The translations under genes were made by a program, and so were the position numbers. DNA of 64,000 nt, taken from the NCBI GenBank assembly GCA_005406025.1, contig BGZK01002122.1:1-64000 (forward strand), given 5' to 3'. How positions within the stretch are numbered: the stretch's first letter is position 1; each line of letters starts with the position of its first letter. This DNA is from Eumeta japonica (taxonomy: Eukaryota; Arthropoda; Insecta; Lepidoptera; Psychidae). This document shows, in pieces, positions 1 through 10,813 of this stretch. Under the pieces are notes generated by a model. The model worked only from the letters and a program-made list of their open reading frames with translations. It was not told the DNA's origin and did not search any database.

Positions 1-677
1 GGTTCCGCTCACTTATTTTCAATTCAAGTTAATGTTTCTCTTAGCTATGTCAGATATCCATTAATTATTTATAAAAAGGTCATATACTTTATCCTAAGTA
101 GATGTATTCTTCAATGAGTTTAATTGGAATGTTTTCAACTATCAAGGAAATGCTTCACTAGGGGCCATTCAACATAATTTTCATTTTCTCCATTATTTAT
201 TTTCAAATACACTTCTTGAGAAACTCTACTGACATGTCTAAGTATAACATCTAAGTATTTAGGGATTCTGCCATATTAATATGTCATCATCAAATCAAAA
301 GTGTGCAATGTATTCACCATTGATGATGATCATTTAAGAGCTTCAAAATGGCATCCAATTGTGGTAAAACATATTGAATTCATGACATCTTCCTGTCCCA
401 TAACTTTCTGTAGTTGGATTGGTTTTTCTGTATTTGCACTGACATAGGGGCATTGTTCTACATACATCTCAACACTTCGATATAGCAATATTTATGTGGC
501 AATGTAGAAGAGAATGCAGCACCACCTGAGTTTTTGATTAAATCAAAGGTTTATTATCACTGGGACATTGTTGAATATTTGCCACTTAGTTAAGATAATG
601 TTTAATTTTTGTTAAACCATCATAGTTGATCCAGATCCGTTTTCTTTGACATCCCTTCCTGAAGAAAGTTCATCACA

Positions 678-963
678 AAAAGGTGCTTCTCTTTCCAAGA
701 AATTGGTGAATTTTTTCCACCTTAATCAATAATGTTTTTCCCCAAATTTCCTTAAATAATTTATCATTTAGAACTCTAATTATCACTAGTAATTCAAAAT
801 TACATAGTATTAGGTACCACAAAAGGTGCTTCTCTTTCCAAGAAATTGGTGAATTTTTTCCACCTTAATCAATAATGTTTTTCCCCAAATTTCCTTAAAT
901 AATTTATCATTTAGAACTCTAATTATCACTAGTAATTCAAAATTACATAGTATTAGGTACCAC
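678..963. repeat. Perfect 143-bp tandem duplication (two copies)
   Basis: Bases 678-820 and 821-963 read identically, giving two head-to-tail copies of a 143-bp unit that ends in GGTACCAC. No difference was seen between copies, so the duplication is recent, or it is an assembly or haplotype artefact. Confidence 0.95.
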
Positions 964-1192
964 AGTACACCCCAGTAAGTGATGAGACATCAAGTCAATC
1001 GTATTCAGTAGTCAGGTACCACAACAGAATGCATGTCTTTGCCTTGAGGTATTTGATTGTTTTGCATATTTCATACGTTTAACATATTTGATGTTTGCAT
1101 AACATATCTGATATACATGACACAGGATTATACTATGTTTGACAACCTAGCTAAGAACCTTTACAGACCATCTTTTAATCTGACATTTAACG

Positions 1193-1298
1193 AAAAGTCA
1201 CTTTTAAAATAAAATTTATTCTCCATGTGCTCTTTTTAATGGTTGTTAGGGCTAAAAGGAAAATGTGGAATGCCAATTTTATTTTAAAAGTGACTTTT
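1193..1298. repeat. 24-bp perfect inverted repeat
   Basis: Bases 1193-1216 and 1275-1298 are exact reverse complements over 24 bp, with a 58-base spacer. The motif AAAAGTCACTTTTAAAA also continues as a partial third copy just to the right (about 1302-1318). This could be the ends of a small fold-back element. No target duplication was identified. Confidence 0.8.
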
Positions 1299-2062
1299 TG
1301 TTAAAAGTCACTTTAAAAGGAAATGGTGAAAGAAATTTTAAGAATAGTGCATGGAAATTGTTTTAACAATAATTGATTGTACACATCATAATTCATTATA
1401 AAGTTATGTTAAATTATAATTGATTATATTATTGTTGCAAGCTTGATGTTTTTATCATTCTTATATTGCTACTGTTCTATAATGTACTTTTAAATTAGCA
1501 CAATGACAAAACACAAGCACACTGTATAGTTTTTGATTCATATCTAAGAGAAATATAAAATTAAAATTTCACATTAATTTTCTATGAGTAAAAGATAGGA
1601 TTTTTTTTATAGGATTATAGAGGAACAGACAAAGATGAGCCATTGGAGAGAGTTAATCAACATCGCCCATGGATCTCTGTGAGCCTGAGCCTGCAATCTC
1701 TGTGGTTGAACTCAGTAGTTAATACAATAACTGCTAAAGAAAAAGTATATACTTCCATTTGTACTGCGGAGAACTACAGTGATAAAAAAAAATTCAATTC
1801 ATGTTATGTTCTTTGCATGTTTGGCAATGTTGATTGGATATTTGACTTATTTCCAGAGAAGCTGATGGACTATGATATTATGGAAATTCATTAAAAAGCT
1901 GGTTTTTTTACAAAATACTGACTTATATATATATATATTTTTAATTACATTTAACACTAATATTTGAAAGATTAAAATGAAAAACAGCATAAATATTATA
2001 TTCAGCTTCATTTACACATTAATTAGGCAAAAATCTAGCACATTGTACTTTAAATAACTCAC

Positions 2063-2277
2063 CTGCAAGTCATGTAATGTAGCAGGCCAGGCTTGCAGCT
2101 GTGGGAGAGGTTCCAAAGGGATGTAACCTTCTAAACTTTCTGATCCTTCCATTACAAATCGCCAGTTTACAGACCTTTTTCTTTTAAAACTAGAACTGCA
2201 TCGCAAAGAACAAAATTTATTATCACGCGGATAAAAATTTTCTCGGCGGCCCACACAACCACACAGCTGGCATATTG
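2063..2277 (-). CDS. Coding exon 2 of the FCS-finger gene (zinc finger)
   Basis: This 215-base exon has consensus AG acceptor and GTGAGT donor sites. It encodes the whole C2C2 FCS finger and a following segment rich in Pro and Leu. An in-frame reading continues past the donor for only a few residues, so the donor is likely to be used. Confidence 0.82.
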
Positions 2278-2600
2278 CTGAGGACATAAATAAGAGAATT
2301 GGGTTAGTTGTCGATTTATTGAATTAAGGAAGGATTTCGAAGTAGCTACAATAAAGATTTTGGTTAAAGTGAAATGACCACAACACAAACTATAATAAAA
2401 CACTCAAGTGTGGTCTCATATAAATAGAATCGAACAACTAGTACGACTCAAAGGTCCTTGAAGCCGGTATATCACGAGAATACAAATATTTACTTACTAA
2501 CACTATCTTTAGCGAGTGGTAAAGCAGTTAAGTCATCAAAGACTTCAGTTTCTTCTTCATAAGATTGAGGAGGCTTTAAATTTCGAGCATCATCAGCCAT
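2063..2600 (-). CDS. FCS-type zinc-finger protein, N-terminal part (partial, two exons)
   Basis: Two exons join to give 106 residues. Exon 1 runs 2600 to 2498 (ATG plus 34 codons and one base, donor GTAAGT). Exon 2 runs 2277 to 2063 (acceptor after a pyrimidine-rich tract ending CCTCAG, donor GTGAGT). The junction is phase 1, and exon 2 ends in phase 0. An acidic N-terminus is followed by a C2C2 finger: Cys37-x2-Cys40, then Phe-Cys57-x3-Cys61, and a basic KRKR stretch. This spacing is the FCS finger seen in MBT-domain and Polycomb-group proteins (Sfmbt, L3MBTL2, MBTD1, Polyhomeotic), where it binds RNA or mediates contacts in chromatin complexes. MBT or SAM domains, if present, would lie off the window, so family membership beyond the finger is inference. 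Confidence 0.8.
2498..2600 (-). CDS. Coding exon 1 of the FCS-finger gene
   Basis: The ATG is at 2600-2598. The exon codes for 34 residues rich in Asp and Glu and ends with one extra base before GTAAGT. It joins in frame to the exon at 2063-2277, which supports the assignment although the exon is short. Confidence 0.78.
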
Positions 2601-5133
2601 AATTGATCATACGCGATGGTCCAGCAGTTGAAGTAAACATTACATCCCACATGACTAAATTATATTAAAAAACCAGACACTTAACTTGTAAAAAATATAT
2701 TACAACACGATAATTATTGCTAAATCCACATACTTAAGGCAAGAAATAAAACATAGAAGGCATGAAACTTATGTACTTGCACTTTCTATTACAAAACAGA
2801 CACAGCACAGAAACAACTATGCATAGATGCCAAAGAAACATCGTTAGAGATGTGCTACTTTTAGTGATCATTTTTCAATGTTATCGGCTATGAGCGCGAT
2901 GTTAGGCGTTGTCTAGGTTGGGCAACTTTTTGGAATTCATCCAATATTCGCTTAAGCATGAAATAATAGAAACATCGAATATAGAGATTTTTATTATTAT
3001 TTTTTAATAATTTTGTTTCTACAACAGAACTATAAATAAATAGCAACAGCATCTTGTTTTGTTTCAGTTTTCATTTTTGTTTGTGTTTCACTATAATTAC
3101 GACAGTCAAATTATTCGCACTTGATCTTATTATCTGATTATTTGCATATATCCTTCGCAATTAAATGATCAACTAATACGCATTTTACAATCAATCGAGT
3201 GTTATTATTACTTTCGACAGCCTCGTCAACTAGCAAGAAATAATCTCTTCTCGTCTCGAATAATAATGAAGACGATTATTGGTGTAGACCTCTTTTCGGA
3301 GTCTAATTATCAAATAATACAGTGGTTTCTACGATTACTGTAACAAGTGTAAAAGTACCTATCAATTACGGATTCAATATTTTGACTTAAGCTGAACTGA
3401 AAACTGTTAGCAATGTGGCTCGCTTATGATAGTTTCTCCAAAAAAACTAAATTCGTTATGGAGTAGGTAAAAATTCTGTAAAATTTGTCTAAATGTCCTT
3501 AAAGCTGATTTGTAGTTCTATGAAGACCCAACCAGCCCTGTGTAACTAGTGTGCCCTTACAATTATATCTTTCTAAAGATATGTGGGATAATCTAATATT
3601 TATTTTTAGCAATTTATTTGCGTATTATTTATCAATATCCAATAATAAATATTGTTTTTCATTCCGATAATATTGATAATTATACTAAAATTTCACACAC
3701 AGTTCATTCAAAATATACCTAAGTACTTGGTTCCCGATAATATTCCCATTTCTTCACAACGTGCGCTGTGTCGAATATATTTTCCTCATCACACATATCG
3801 CACACAGTGAATAATGATCCTAGCTATTGTAATCATGGTCACAAAATTAATGATTTTGTTGACAATTTAATAAAATTGAAATGCTTTATAATTTATCTAT
3901 AATTTACTTCGCATGTAGTGAATACATTACGCAAATGATTGCCCACATACGTAAACACTCCCGCAGTCAGAATAAAAGGATGTAAGTTATGTGCGCCGTA
4001 AATCAAACCGCTCTATCAAACCATACTATATAAAATATGATGGTCAGATTGTGTCAGTTCAATGTAAATTCTTAAATGCTGTTGATTATAAATATTGCAA
4101 ATCACATTTTTCTTACACATTACTATTAATTAAATACTTTCTGAGTTTGCTGCAAGTGAGACGTATCCTGCACGATGCTGTACTTTCATTTAATATTTGT
4201 CGCAAGAAAAACTTGACTGTATTCAACTGAGTTAACTAATGCAATACCGTGTTCCACGCAGCCTCACTCACATTCGCGCGGAAGGTTCTTACAACCTCTT
4301 CCTGCCTCAAAGATGAAAATTAACGTGAGCAGACGAGCTTCTATAACTAGTAAAATAAATATGTAAAATGTGCATTTACCCAACATCGATTTATTATCCT
4401 ATCATTTATTTCATCTAAAAACGAAACTTATAAAATTCTTACAACTAAATGTAAATGAATACTTAATGCATTTACTTATAAATTAGCTCTTTTATTTCAA
4501 AATTATTGAATTAAATACAGTTTCGTATTAAATTGTGCGTGTACTTGTTGATAACGCTACCGCTTTTGGTATATAACAAGACTATACAAAAACTATTAAC
4601 ACATAAAAAATAAATACTATGTACACTAATAAAAACTTTAATATTGTGAGTGTTTCTTATCCCAAATAAAGTAAAAAAGAAAAAAAAACCGGCTATAATG
4701 CTACCAATAACATTAATATAGAGATCTGGTACCACCTCCAAATAGTTTGTTTAATATTTTATTTGCCTTAGTTGCAAGGCAAATCAAAATAAGTAAGTAG
4801 AAATTTAAATTTCTTGGGTTCTGTAACTTGTAAGATTTACGACGGGTTGCATCAAAAATAAAAATGTAATTCGTAAATGCAATGCGTAAATTTTGACAGG
4901 ACATAGGAAAAAGTTAGTAGAAGCTTACATCAAGCACCCACGAGTATTATTTTCTGGTAATCCTATTTTATTTCTAGCGTGCTTTGTTGTGTTTATATCC
5001 TGTAATATATGTATGGTCCTATTATTGTTCTTCTACATATTTTCTCCATACTGTTTTACTTTAGGTTCGTATTGATCTTTATTTTTATAAGTTATTTTCT
5101 TTTACTCTCTGTGAAGGAGACTATGAGTTCAAG
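2601..5133. other. Intergenic stretch upstream of the FCS-finger gene
   Basis: No coding region is supported. The first few hundred bases to the right of 2600 should contain the promoter and 5' UTR of the minus-strand FCS-finger gene. No TATA box stands out. Short open frames at 3991-4230, 4511-4741, 4713-4904 and 4893-5075 lack similarity, splice signals and coding-like composition. Confidence 0.5.
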
Positions 5134-6350
5134 ATGAACGACCCACCTGATGATATGGGTCAGTTTTGCCGGTCTCGTTTGTCACCATTTCCGATACTAC
5201 GGCCATGTTTTGTTCTAAGGATGAAATAAATAAAAAAAAGGTTATCGAAAAAAACGTCCTAGGAAAGAGAGACATCGGACAAACTTCGAATTAAATTTAT
5301 TAGACAGTTCTCAACCAACTTGTATGAACGATGTTCCATCTCTTCCTCATCTCTTCAAAATAGACCCTAACCAATCCTAATCCACAACTCCTTCCATCAT
5401 AATTAGCCCTTCAATCAAAAGCATATAGGTCGTCTGGATATTGACATAATCATATTGACAAAGATTCATTTGTCTGTCACTGCTAGAGGATAGAATCTTT
5501 TCCTTTTGCTGGCACTGTGCCCCACCCGATGTTTTTTGGGAAAATTGTGCAATCTGCCAATGTCAAAGACGTTGTCAATGGTAGGATCGAGAGGATTAGA
5601 AGGAATTGCATTGCTCTTTCTTTCCATACCCCTAAAGCTGCTAATCCATTGATTTCCAACTCTCTCTTTGCATTTAAAGGCCTAAGGGCTTTCATATCTT
5701 CATTCAATATAACCCGTTTTGGCCTAGTACGAACTATCTTTTCTAATTGGTCCTCAGAAGGAATTCTTGGTTGCATTGTGATTCCAGAGGGCTGCGGACA
5801 GATATTAAATGTATGAATTCTTAAGTATGAGACGATGGTAGTTTGGTCCACTATCTGAAAACCGTCCCAAACAGTTGTGCTTTCCTTTATTGGGCAGGTA
5901 TTGGTGTTCTTGTGTTACAATGTTCTGACGGTCTAACACTTACGCACTAAGCCCATAACCGGACTATACAGTGCTACAACTACTGCCGATATGAACATAT
6001 GCCCAATGTAGATCTTAGCCTAGATTTTTTAAGTGTGGTAATGCACATATAGGCGATTGTACAGAAGAATAAAATGAAGTCTCTGCTTCCTAATACTTTA
6101 TTTTCTGATATAGAAACCATCTTCTTGAACCCTTATCAGTCAGCCCCCAGGCAAGAATACGATAAAGCTTCTAATCAGGAGATTATCTCTAGAGGATTTT
6201 CTCTTGGCCTTAATAGCTGCGTTCTTACAAATTCAGGCCCTGTTAAGAGTAACTCTCAACAAATTCTCACAATTGTGGTTTGTCTTCTATATCGAAAAGT
6301 CTCTCTGCTCCATATACACTACTGTCCTACGTAGCCAATTTATTATTCTC
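5134..6350 (+). pseudogene. ORF1 (gag-like) remnant of the non-LTR element
   Basis: ORF1 of these elements encodes an RNA-binding protein that packages the element's RNA. The reading frame is broken many times. It starts plausibly at the ATG at 5134 (an Asp/Pro-rich N-terminus), passes through the open segment 5517-5816, which contains GLRAFISSFNITRFGLVR, a typical conserved block of this gag family, and ends in degraded CCHC zinc-knuckle-like sequence around 5960-6250. Recognition is from the pattern of motifs read across several frames. The open frame on the opposite strand at 5483-5851 is a shadow. Confidence 0.65.
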
Positions 6351-6367
6351 TAATTTGTCCACCACAA

Positions 6368-7249
6368 ATGGCTCACCCGGCAGTAGCTATTCATTGGAAC
6401 AGCCAAAGTGTAAGGAGGGATAAGTCTGTTCTTATTCTCCTCCTACAAAAATACTTTCCCACCGTTGCTGCCATGCCTGAGACATAGATGAGTCCGAGCA
6501 GTCTTCACTCCTTTCCTGGGAAGTCTTGCAAGATTTTTATGGTAGCCATCACTTCCCAATCTTTAATTTTCCTTTACTCATTCTGTACCTAAAAAAACGA
6601 TCTCCTTATTAAAATATAAACTGTAGGATGCTGATTGGAGTGATTGTAGGCATCGGCTCGACCATAAGTTTGCTAAACTACCTAAGCTCTCTGCTTAAGA
6701 TCCTTCTTCCTGTGCTGACGCTCTGTCCGAAATCATGTTATCGGTGGTCGATAACATGTTTCCACTAAAGAAGCATTTTGTACTAAACATTCAGTCCCCA
6801 ATGTGGTGGGAACAAAAATGTACACGAGCTCTTGAGGAGATAGAAAGAGCTGAAATGCTGTACTGTCGAAATATGTCGAAAAAAAAATAGCCAACCTTTC
6901 TAGGATACATGTCAAGTCCAGACCTTTTCTTAGTAGGAAGAAATTAAAAGAATGGCGCAGATTCTGGGAGTTTATTGCCCCTGATATCTCTTCCTACATA
7001 GTCTCGACTCAGAATTGTAAATTTCGAGACTCTTTTCGTGAGGCAGTTTCCCCGTGCCCGAATAAAGCACGGTGCTTTGTTCTGAAGTGTATCACAGTGG
7101 ATCGAATAATCTTGCCCCCTCATTTGTTCCCAATCTATAATAGAAAGACCTCATACTTACTATTTCCCTCTTACAAACAGTTTAGATGCATCCTTTTCAT
7201 TATTTGAATTGAAATTAGTTCTCTTATCACTGAAAGATTTAGCCCCTAG
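6368..7249 (+). pseudogene. ORF2 5' part: endonuclease and linker, decayed
   Basis: An ATG at 6368 opens a frame containing IHWNSQSVRRDK followed by a hydrophobic helix and a PET motif. This is the start of the apurinic-type endonuclease of jockey-like ORF2 proteins (N, Q and E active-site region). A stop follows directly and most of the endonuclease domain is deleted. From about 6740 the frame resumes with a WWEQKCTRALEE motif, characteristic of the linker between endonuclease and reverse transcriptase. It runs with further stops to 7249, where the hAT element interrupts it. Confidence 0.7.
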
Positions 7250-7266
7250 CAGTGCCGGATTAAGCC
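7250..7266 (+). repeat. hAT left terminal inverted repeat
   Basis: It reads CAGTGCCGGATTAAGCC and starts directly after the 8-bp duplication at 7242-7249. The right end (12781-12797) is its reverse complement except for one A insertion. Confidence 0.9.
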
Positions 7267-7352
7267 AGCGCGGGGCCTGTAGCAAATTCTGTCAAGGGGC
7301 CCTTGGTTTGCTTTAGGTTCTCAAGTTTAGGATATTAAATAAAACAAAACCG

Positions 7353-10051
7353 TTACAAATAAACTTTTCTGGATGTAATATGGGCAAATTTAGAAATAAT
7401 ACTTTCAATATCGACTTCTTTAAGTAAATCGTGCTCTATATTCAACAAAGTGAGATGATTAAGACGTTCTTGGCCCATCGTGTTTCTTAATTCAGTTTTA
7501 ATACGTTTCAATGTGGAAAACGAACGTTCCCCACTGCAGTTAGTGTTCATGAGAGATAAGTATATGCGCAAGGCAATTTCTAAGTTTGGGAAACACGATC
7601 CTAAAGAATTATTTAATAAGAATTTATAAAATTGTTGTTCCAGAGGCTCCTGTTTCTTGCTGTCAATAACAATAGCCACATCTGTTTTCAGCAGCTCTGC
7701 GAACTGCACTAATTCGCCACCTAGGCTGTTCTCCAAATCGTCTTCGTAAGCACTGACCATATTGGAGGATTTTTCCAAAATCTCTTGTGTTGTAAGAAAT
7801 TTTAGCTGTCGAAATACTTCAAAAACACTAGTAATCCTATGATATGCTTTCATACGTTTAGTTAAAGCAGACAGTACGTTATCAATAATGACAATAAACA
7901 CCTGAACTTCGAAATGTTGTCCATGTGTTTGGTTTTCAACAAAGCCGTCGTCGAATGTAGTAGAGCCGCTGAAATGGTCGTACTTTGTATTTCGCTTGAT
8001 TCGTCTGGATGACTGTTGCTGGTATTCTTCACAGTTGGTCAGGTCTTTAGCTCTTGCCTCAATATCTGAAAATGTGGATCGCATTGCTTGGACGTAGCCA
8101 TATAATGATTCATAAAGGGCGTATCCCGTATTAAGGTCTCGATCAGACGATTGCAGCGAAGCACTAGTCGCTTGCAAGCGTTCTAGAATTCCGTTCCACG
8201 TAATTGTCATTATTCCCGTTTCTAATTTATTCATCGTTGAAACTAGTCCGTAAGCTTTATTACGGCACTCCGCCTTTTGATCCACGTTATTGAAAATGTC
8301 TTCCAATACTTGCTTAATAGTCATAAAACCACATAGAAGTGCCTTCGTAGCATCAGCTCGGGCTGACCACCTAGTGTCCGATAACCGTTTCAATATCGGA
8401 ATATTAGAAGTAGAATCTCTAAGTGCACTCGTAAGACGACCCCATCGATAGGTAGAAACGGAAAAAATGTATAAGAGGTTTTCAATGAAATCGAAGAAAA
8501 GTGATGCTTCTGTACAGCAGTCTGCAGCGCACTTAGCAACCAAATTTAATGAATGTGCAAGACAGGGAATGTATTCAGCGTACTTATTTATTTCCTTAAT
8601 TCGGGCTTGTAAGCCGGTGTATTTCCCACTCATGTTGCTGGCATTATCGTAGCTTTGCCCACGACAATCTTTGATATCAATGCCACTCTCACTTAAGAAA
8701 TCTAGTAAACTTTGAGCGAGTTGTTCTGCTGTATGACCTTCCATGTCCAAGAACTTAACAGATCTTTCCACTGGTCCAGATGGCAGAACATAGCGCACTA
8801 TCAGAGTCAGTTGGTCTACATGCGATATATCTGGAGTAGAATCCAATGAAACTGAGTAGTATTTGCATCTCTTAATTTCGCAAATAATTTGATTCAGTAT
8901 GCTTGATGCAATTAGATGAATAAATTCCTCACAAATTGTTTTGATAAATATGATGTATGTCCCTTTCCTTTGTTAGCATGATTTTGTATATGTTGAGCCA
9001 TAAAAGCGTCAAATTGGACTATTAATTCTAACAAGCCTAAATAATTTCCATTGTGAGGTGAACCAACAATTTCGTCACTACCCCGAAACGCAAGACCTCG
9101 TTCTGCTAAAAACTTTATTACTGCAATGATTTGTTTTAAGAGTAGCCTCCAATACTTTTGCTCAGTCTCAATTTGGCTCACAAGTTGAGAATTAACACGC
9201 GTATTCTTGTTTTTGAGGTTTAACAGCGAAATTATGGCTTGTCTATGCTGAGTGCTTTCTTCATGTCTTGTCAATAAATCGTGCACATTTTTCCAGTCAT
9301 CTAATCCGTCATTCGTAAATCGTGGTGACGAACTATCTGAATTCGTAACTTTGCAAACAAAACAAAAAAGTCGTCCTTTGGTTTCCGAATAACACGACCA
9401 GTCTCTGACGTGAGTTTTATTCGTTAGTTTATGTTTATAGGTGAAAAATGACTTATGGCAGAACCGTGGCTTATTTTCGTTTACGTAAATTTTCTTTGAA
9501 GACAAAAAATCACTATTCATATGTTGCAGTTCGCTGCTTCCTTTCTCAATCCAATAATCTTTATCAAAGTTGCTCGGCCATTCACGAATATCGTTGGAGT
9601 ATATTTTACTTTCGTTTGGTTTTTGACTTGAAACTGTAGTAACATTAGAATCGAGTAATATGCCATCGACTACTTTTTGATTAGAACAAGACAACTCTAG
9701 ATCGAGAGGACTGGCTGTGCTTTTAGCTTCTCCTTGGCTACAACATGATATAGCTAAATTAGAAGGAATTGCTGTCTCTTCAACTACAGCTTCACTTATT
9801 GTAGAAAATGTAGCTTCATCAGAAACGGTAGTACCACTATCGTAAGTACAAGATTCAATTTCAGTATTTTCTGATTTACTTTCTGTAGATTTAGCAACAT
9901 CACTCTGAACATTTAAATACTCGATCAGCTTACGTGTTTTTGATAGAACAGCTTCATTCTTTTTTTCCTTTTCATCTTTTGCTTTACGCTTAGCACTTCT
10001 AGCACTTCCAGAAGCGTAGAGCCTACCCGTATCTCTAGATCTGCTACTCAT
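7353..10051 (-). pseudogene. hAT transposase (ZMYM1/DUF4371-like), one frameshift
   Basis: The gene encodes the enzyme that cuts and pastes the surrounding element. The first frame (10051-8912, 379 codons) has a Lys-rich N-terminus, Ser/Thr-rich low complexity, a TTF-type zinc finger around residues 216-275 (Cys220, Cys230, Cys233, His263, His269) and the start of a DUF4371 RNase H-like region. The second frame continues the same protein from about 8936 to 7353. It carries the conserved YSVSLDSTPDISH block and ends with the hAT C-terminal dimerisation signature SGERSFSTLKRIK. Alignment by eye suggests that one A is missing from the run at 8939-8942, which shifts the frame. Otherwise the gene appears full length and free of stops, so inactivation is recent or the base is a sequencing error. 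Confidence 0.9.
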
Positions 10052-10119
10052 GTTACCTACAATCAGAAAAATATTTTTTTAAATTTTAAATTAAAAAAAA
10101 AACAACTTGACAAATGTAT

Positions 10120-10349
10120 TTAAATAATACACTTTTTAGAACGGATTTTGTCATGTCATATTTAAAATAATTTAAAATACATTACATATATTACCGACGT
10201 TTCCATTACTTTACAGTACTTTACGGTTAATTAAACAACTTAGTCCTCCCGTGACCATGATAACTGTAAAGTAATCGAAACGTCGGGTTAATATATGTAA
10301 TTTATTTTAAAATTATTTGACAAATCCGTTCTAAAAGTGTATAATTTAA
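10120..10349. mobile_element. TTAA-flanked hairpin (MITE-like) element inside the hAT element
   Basis: Two arms of about 85-90 bp (10120-10208 and 10256-10349, approximately) are imperfect inverted repeats that share ATACACTTTT, AGAACGGATTTGTCA, CGACGTTTC and ATTACTTTACAGT in opposite orientations. They surround a loop of roughly 50 bases. TTAA sits at each outer end (10120-10123 and 10346-10349), the target site of piggyBac-type transposons. No coding capacity. Confidence 0.75.
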
Positions 10350-10813
10350 TTATGAGTAGGTACTAGTCGTGCAAACATTAGAAGCCATTATTGACAAATG
10401 TAATATGCAAAACATACCTAGTAAAATATCTTACCTGAAGTGAAGTTTTCTCGTTGATATTTTTGCCTTTGTATATACAAAACTGTTCTACTATGTTTTA
10501 AAAAAGATAATTGAATGAGTTGCACACAGCGCTACGTCACGAACGAAAACAATACTCGAAGTAATATCAAAACAACTTTTTCAAAGAATGCCTCACATCT
10601 AAAGTGCTTTTAAAAGCTTTTTACGTTGTGCCAAGCCAAAGGTAAATGTATAGCAATTTCTTATTGTTTGATAGTCAGTAGAAGTTCTAATTTATTTGTT
10701 CGCGTTACGACTAGCTCCTTCGATGACAATGTCAGTCAGGGAATTCCCTTATTAGTTTTGCAGTGCTGCCAACTTGCGTGTAGTGCAGTACAAGTAGTAC
10801 GTAATTCGTAGTA

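Larger units (their letters stand above)
1..2062. other. Left-edge non-coding stretch, probably intron of the FCS-finger gene
   Basis: No reading frame with a recognisable product was found on either strand. The minus-strand gene whose first two exons lie at 2063-2600 must continue leftwards, because its second exon ends in a strong donor, so this stretch is most simply its intron. It holds a perfect 143-bp tandem duplication, a 24-bp inverted repeat and a short TA run near 1926-1940. The open frame at 1643-1894 has no recognisable similarity and is treated as chance. Confidence 0.5.

Noticed and set aside
1643..1894. 83-codon plus-strand frame
   Set aside because: It lies in the presumed intron of the FCS-finger gene, has no similarity and no splice signals, and its composition is not coding-like.
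5483..5851. 122-codon minus-strand frame
   Set aside because: The plus strand over the same bases carries conserved gag motifs of the LINE, so this is an antisense shadow.
8467..9639. Plus-strand frames over the hAT transposase
   Set aside because: They are antisense to the transposase coding sequence at 7353-10051.
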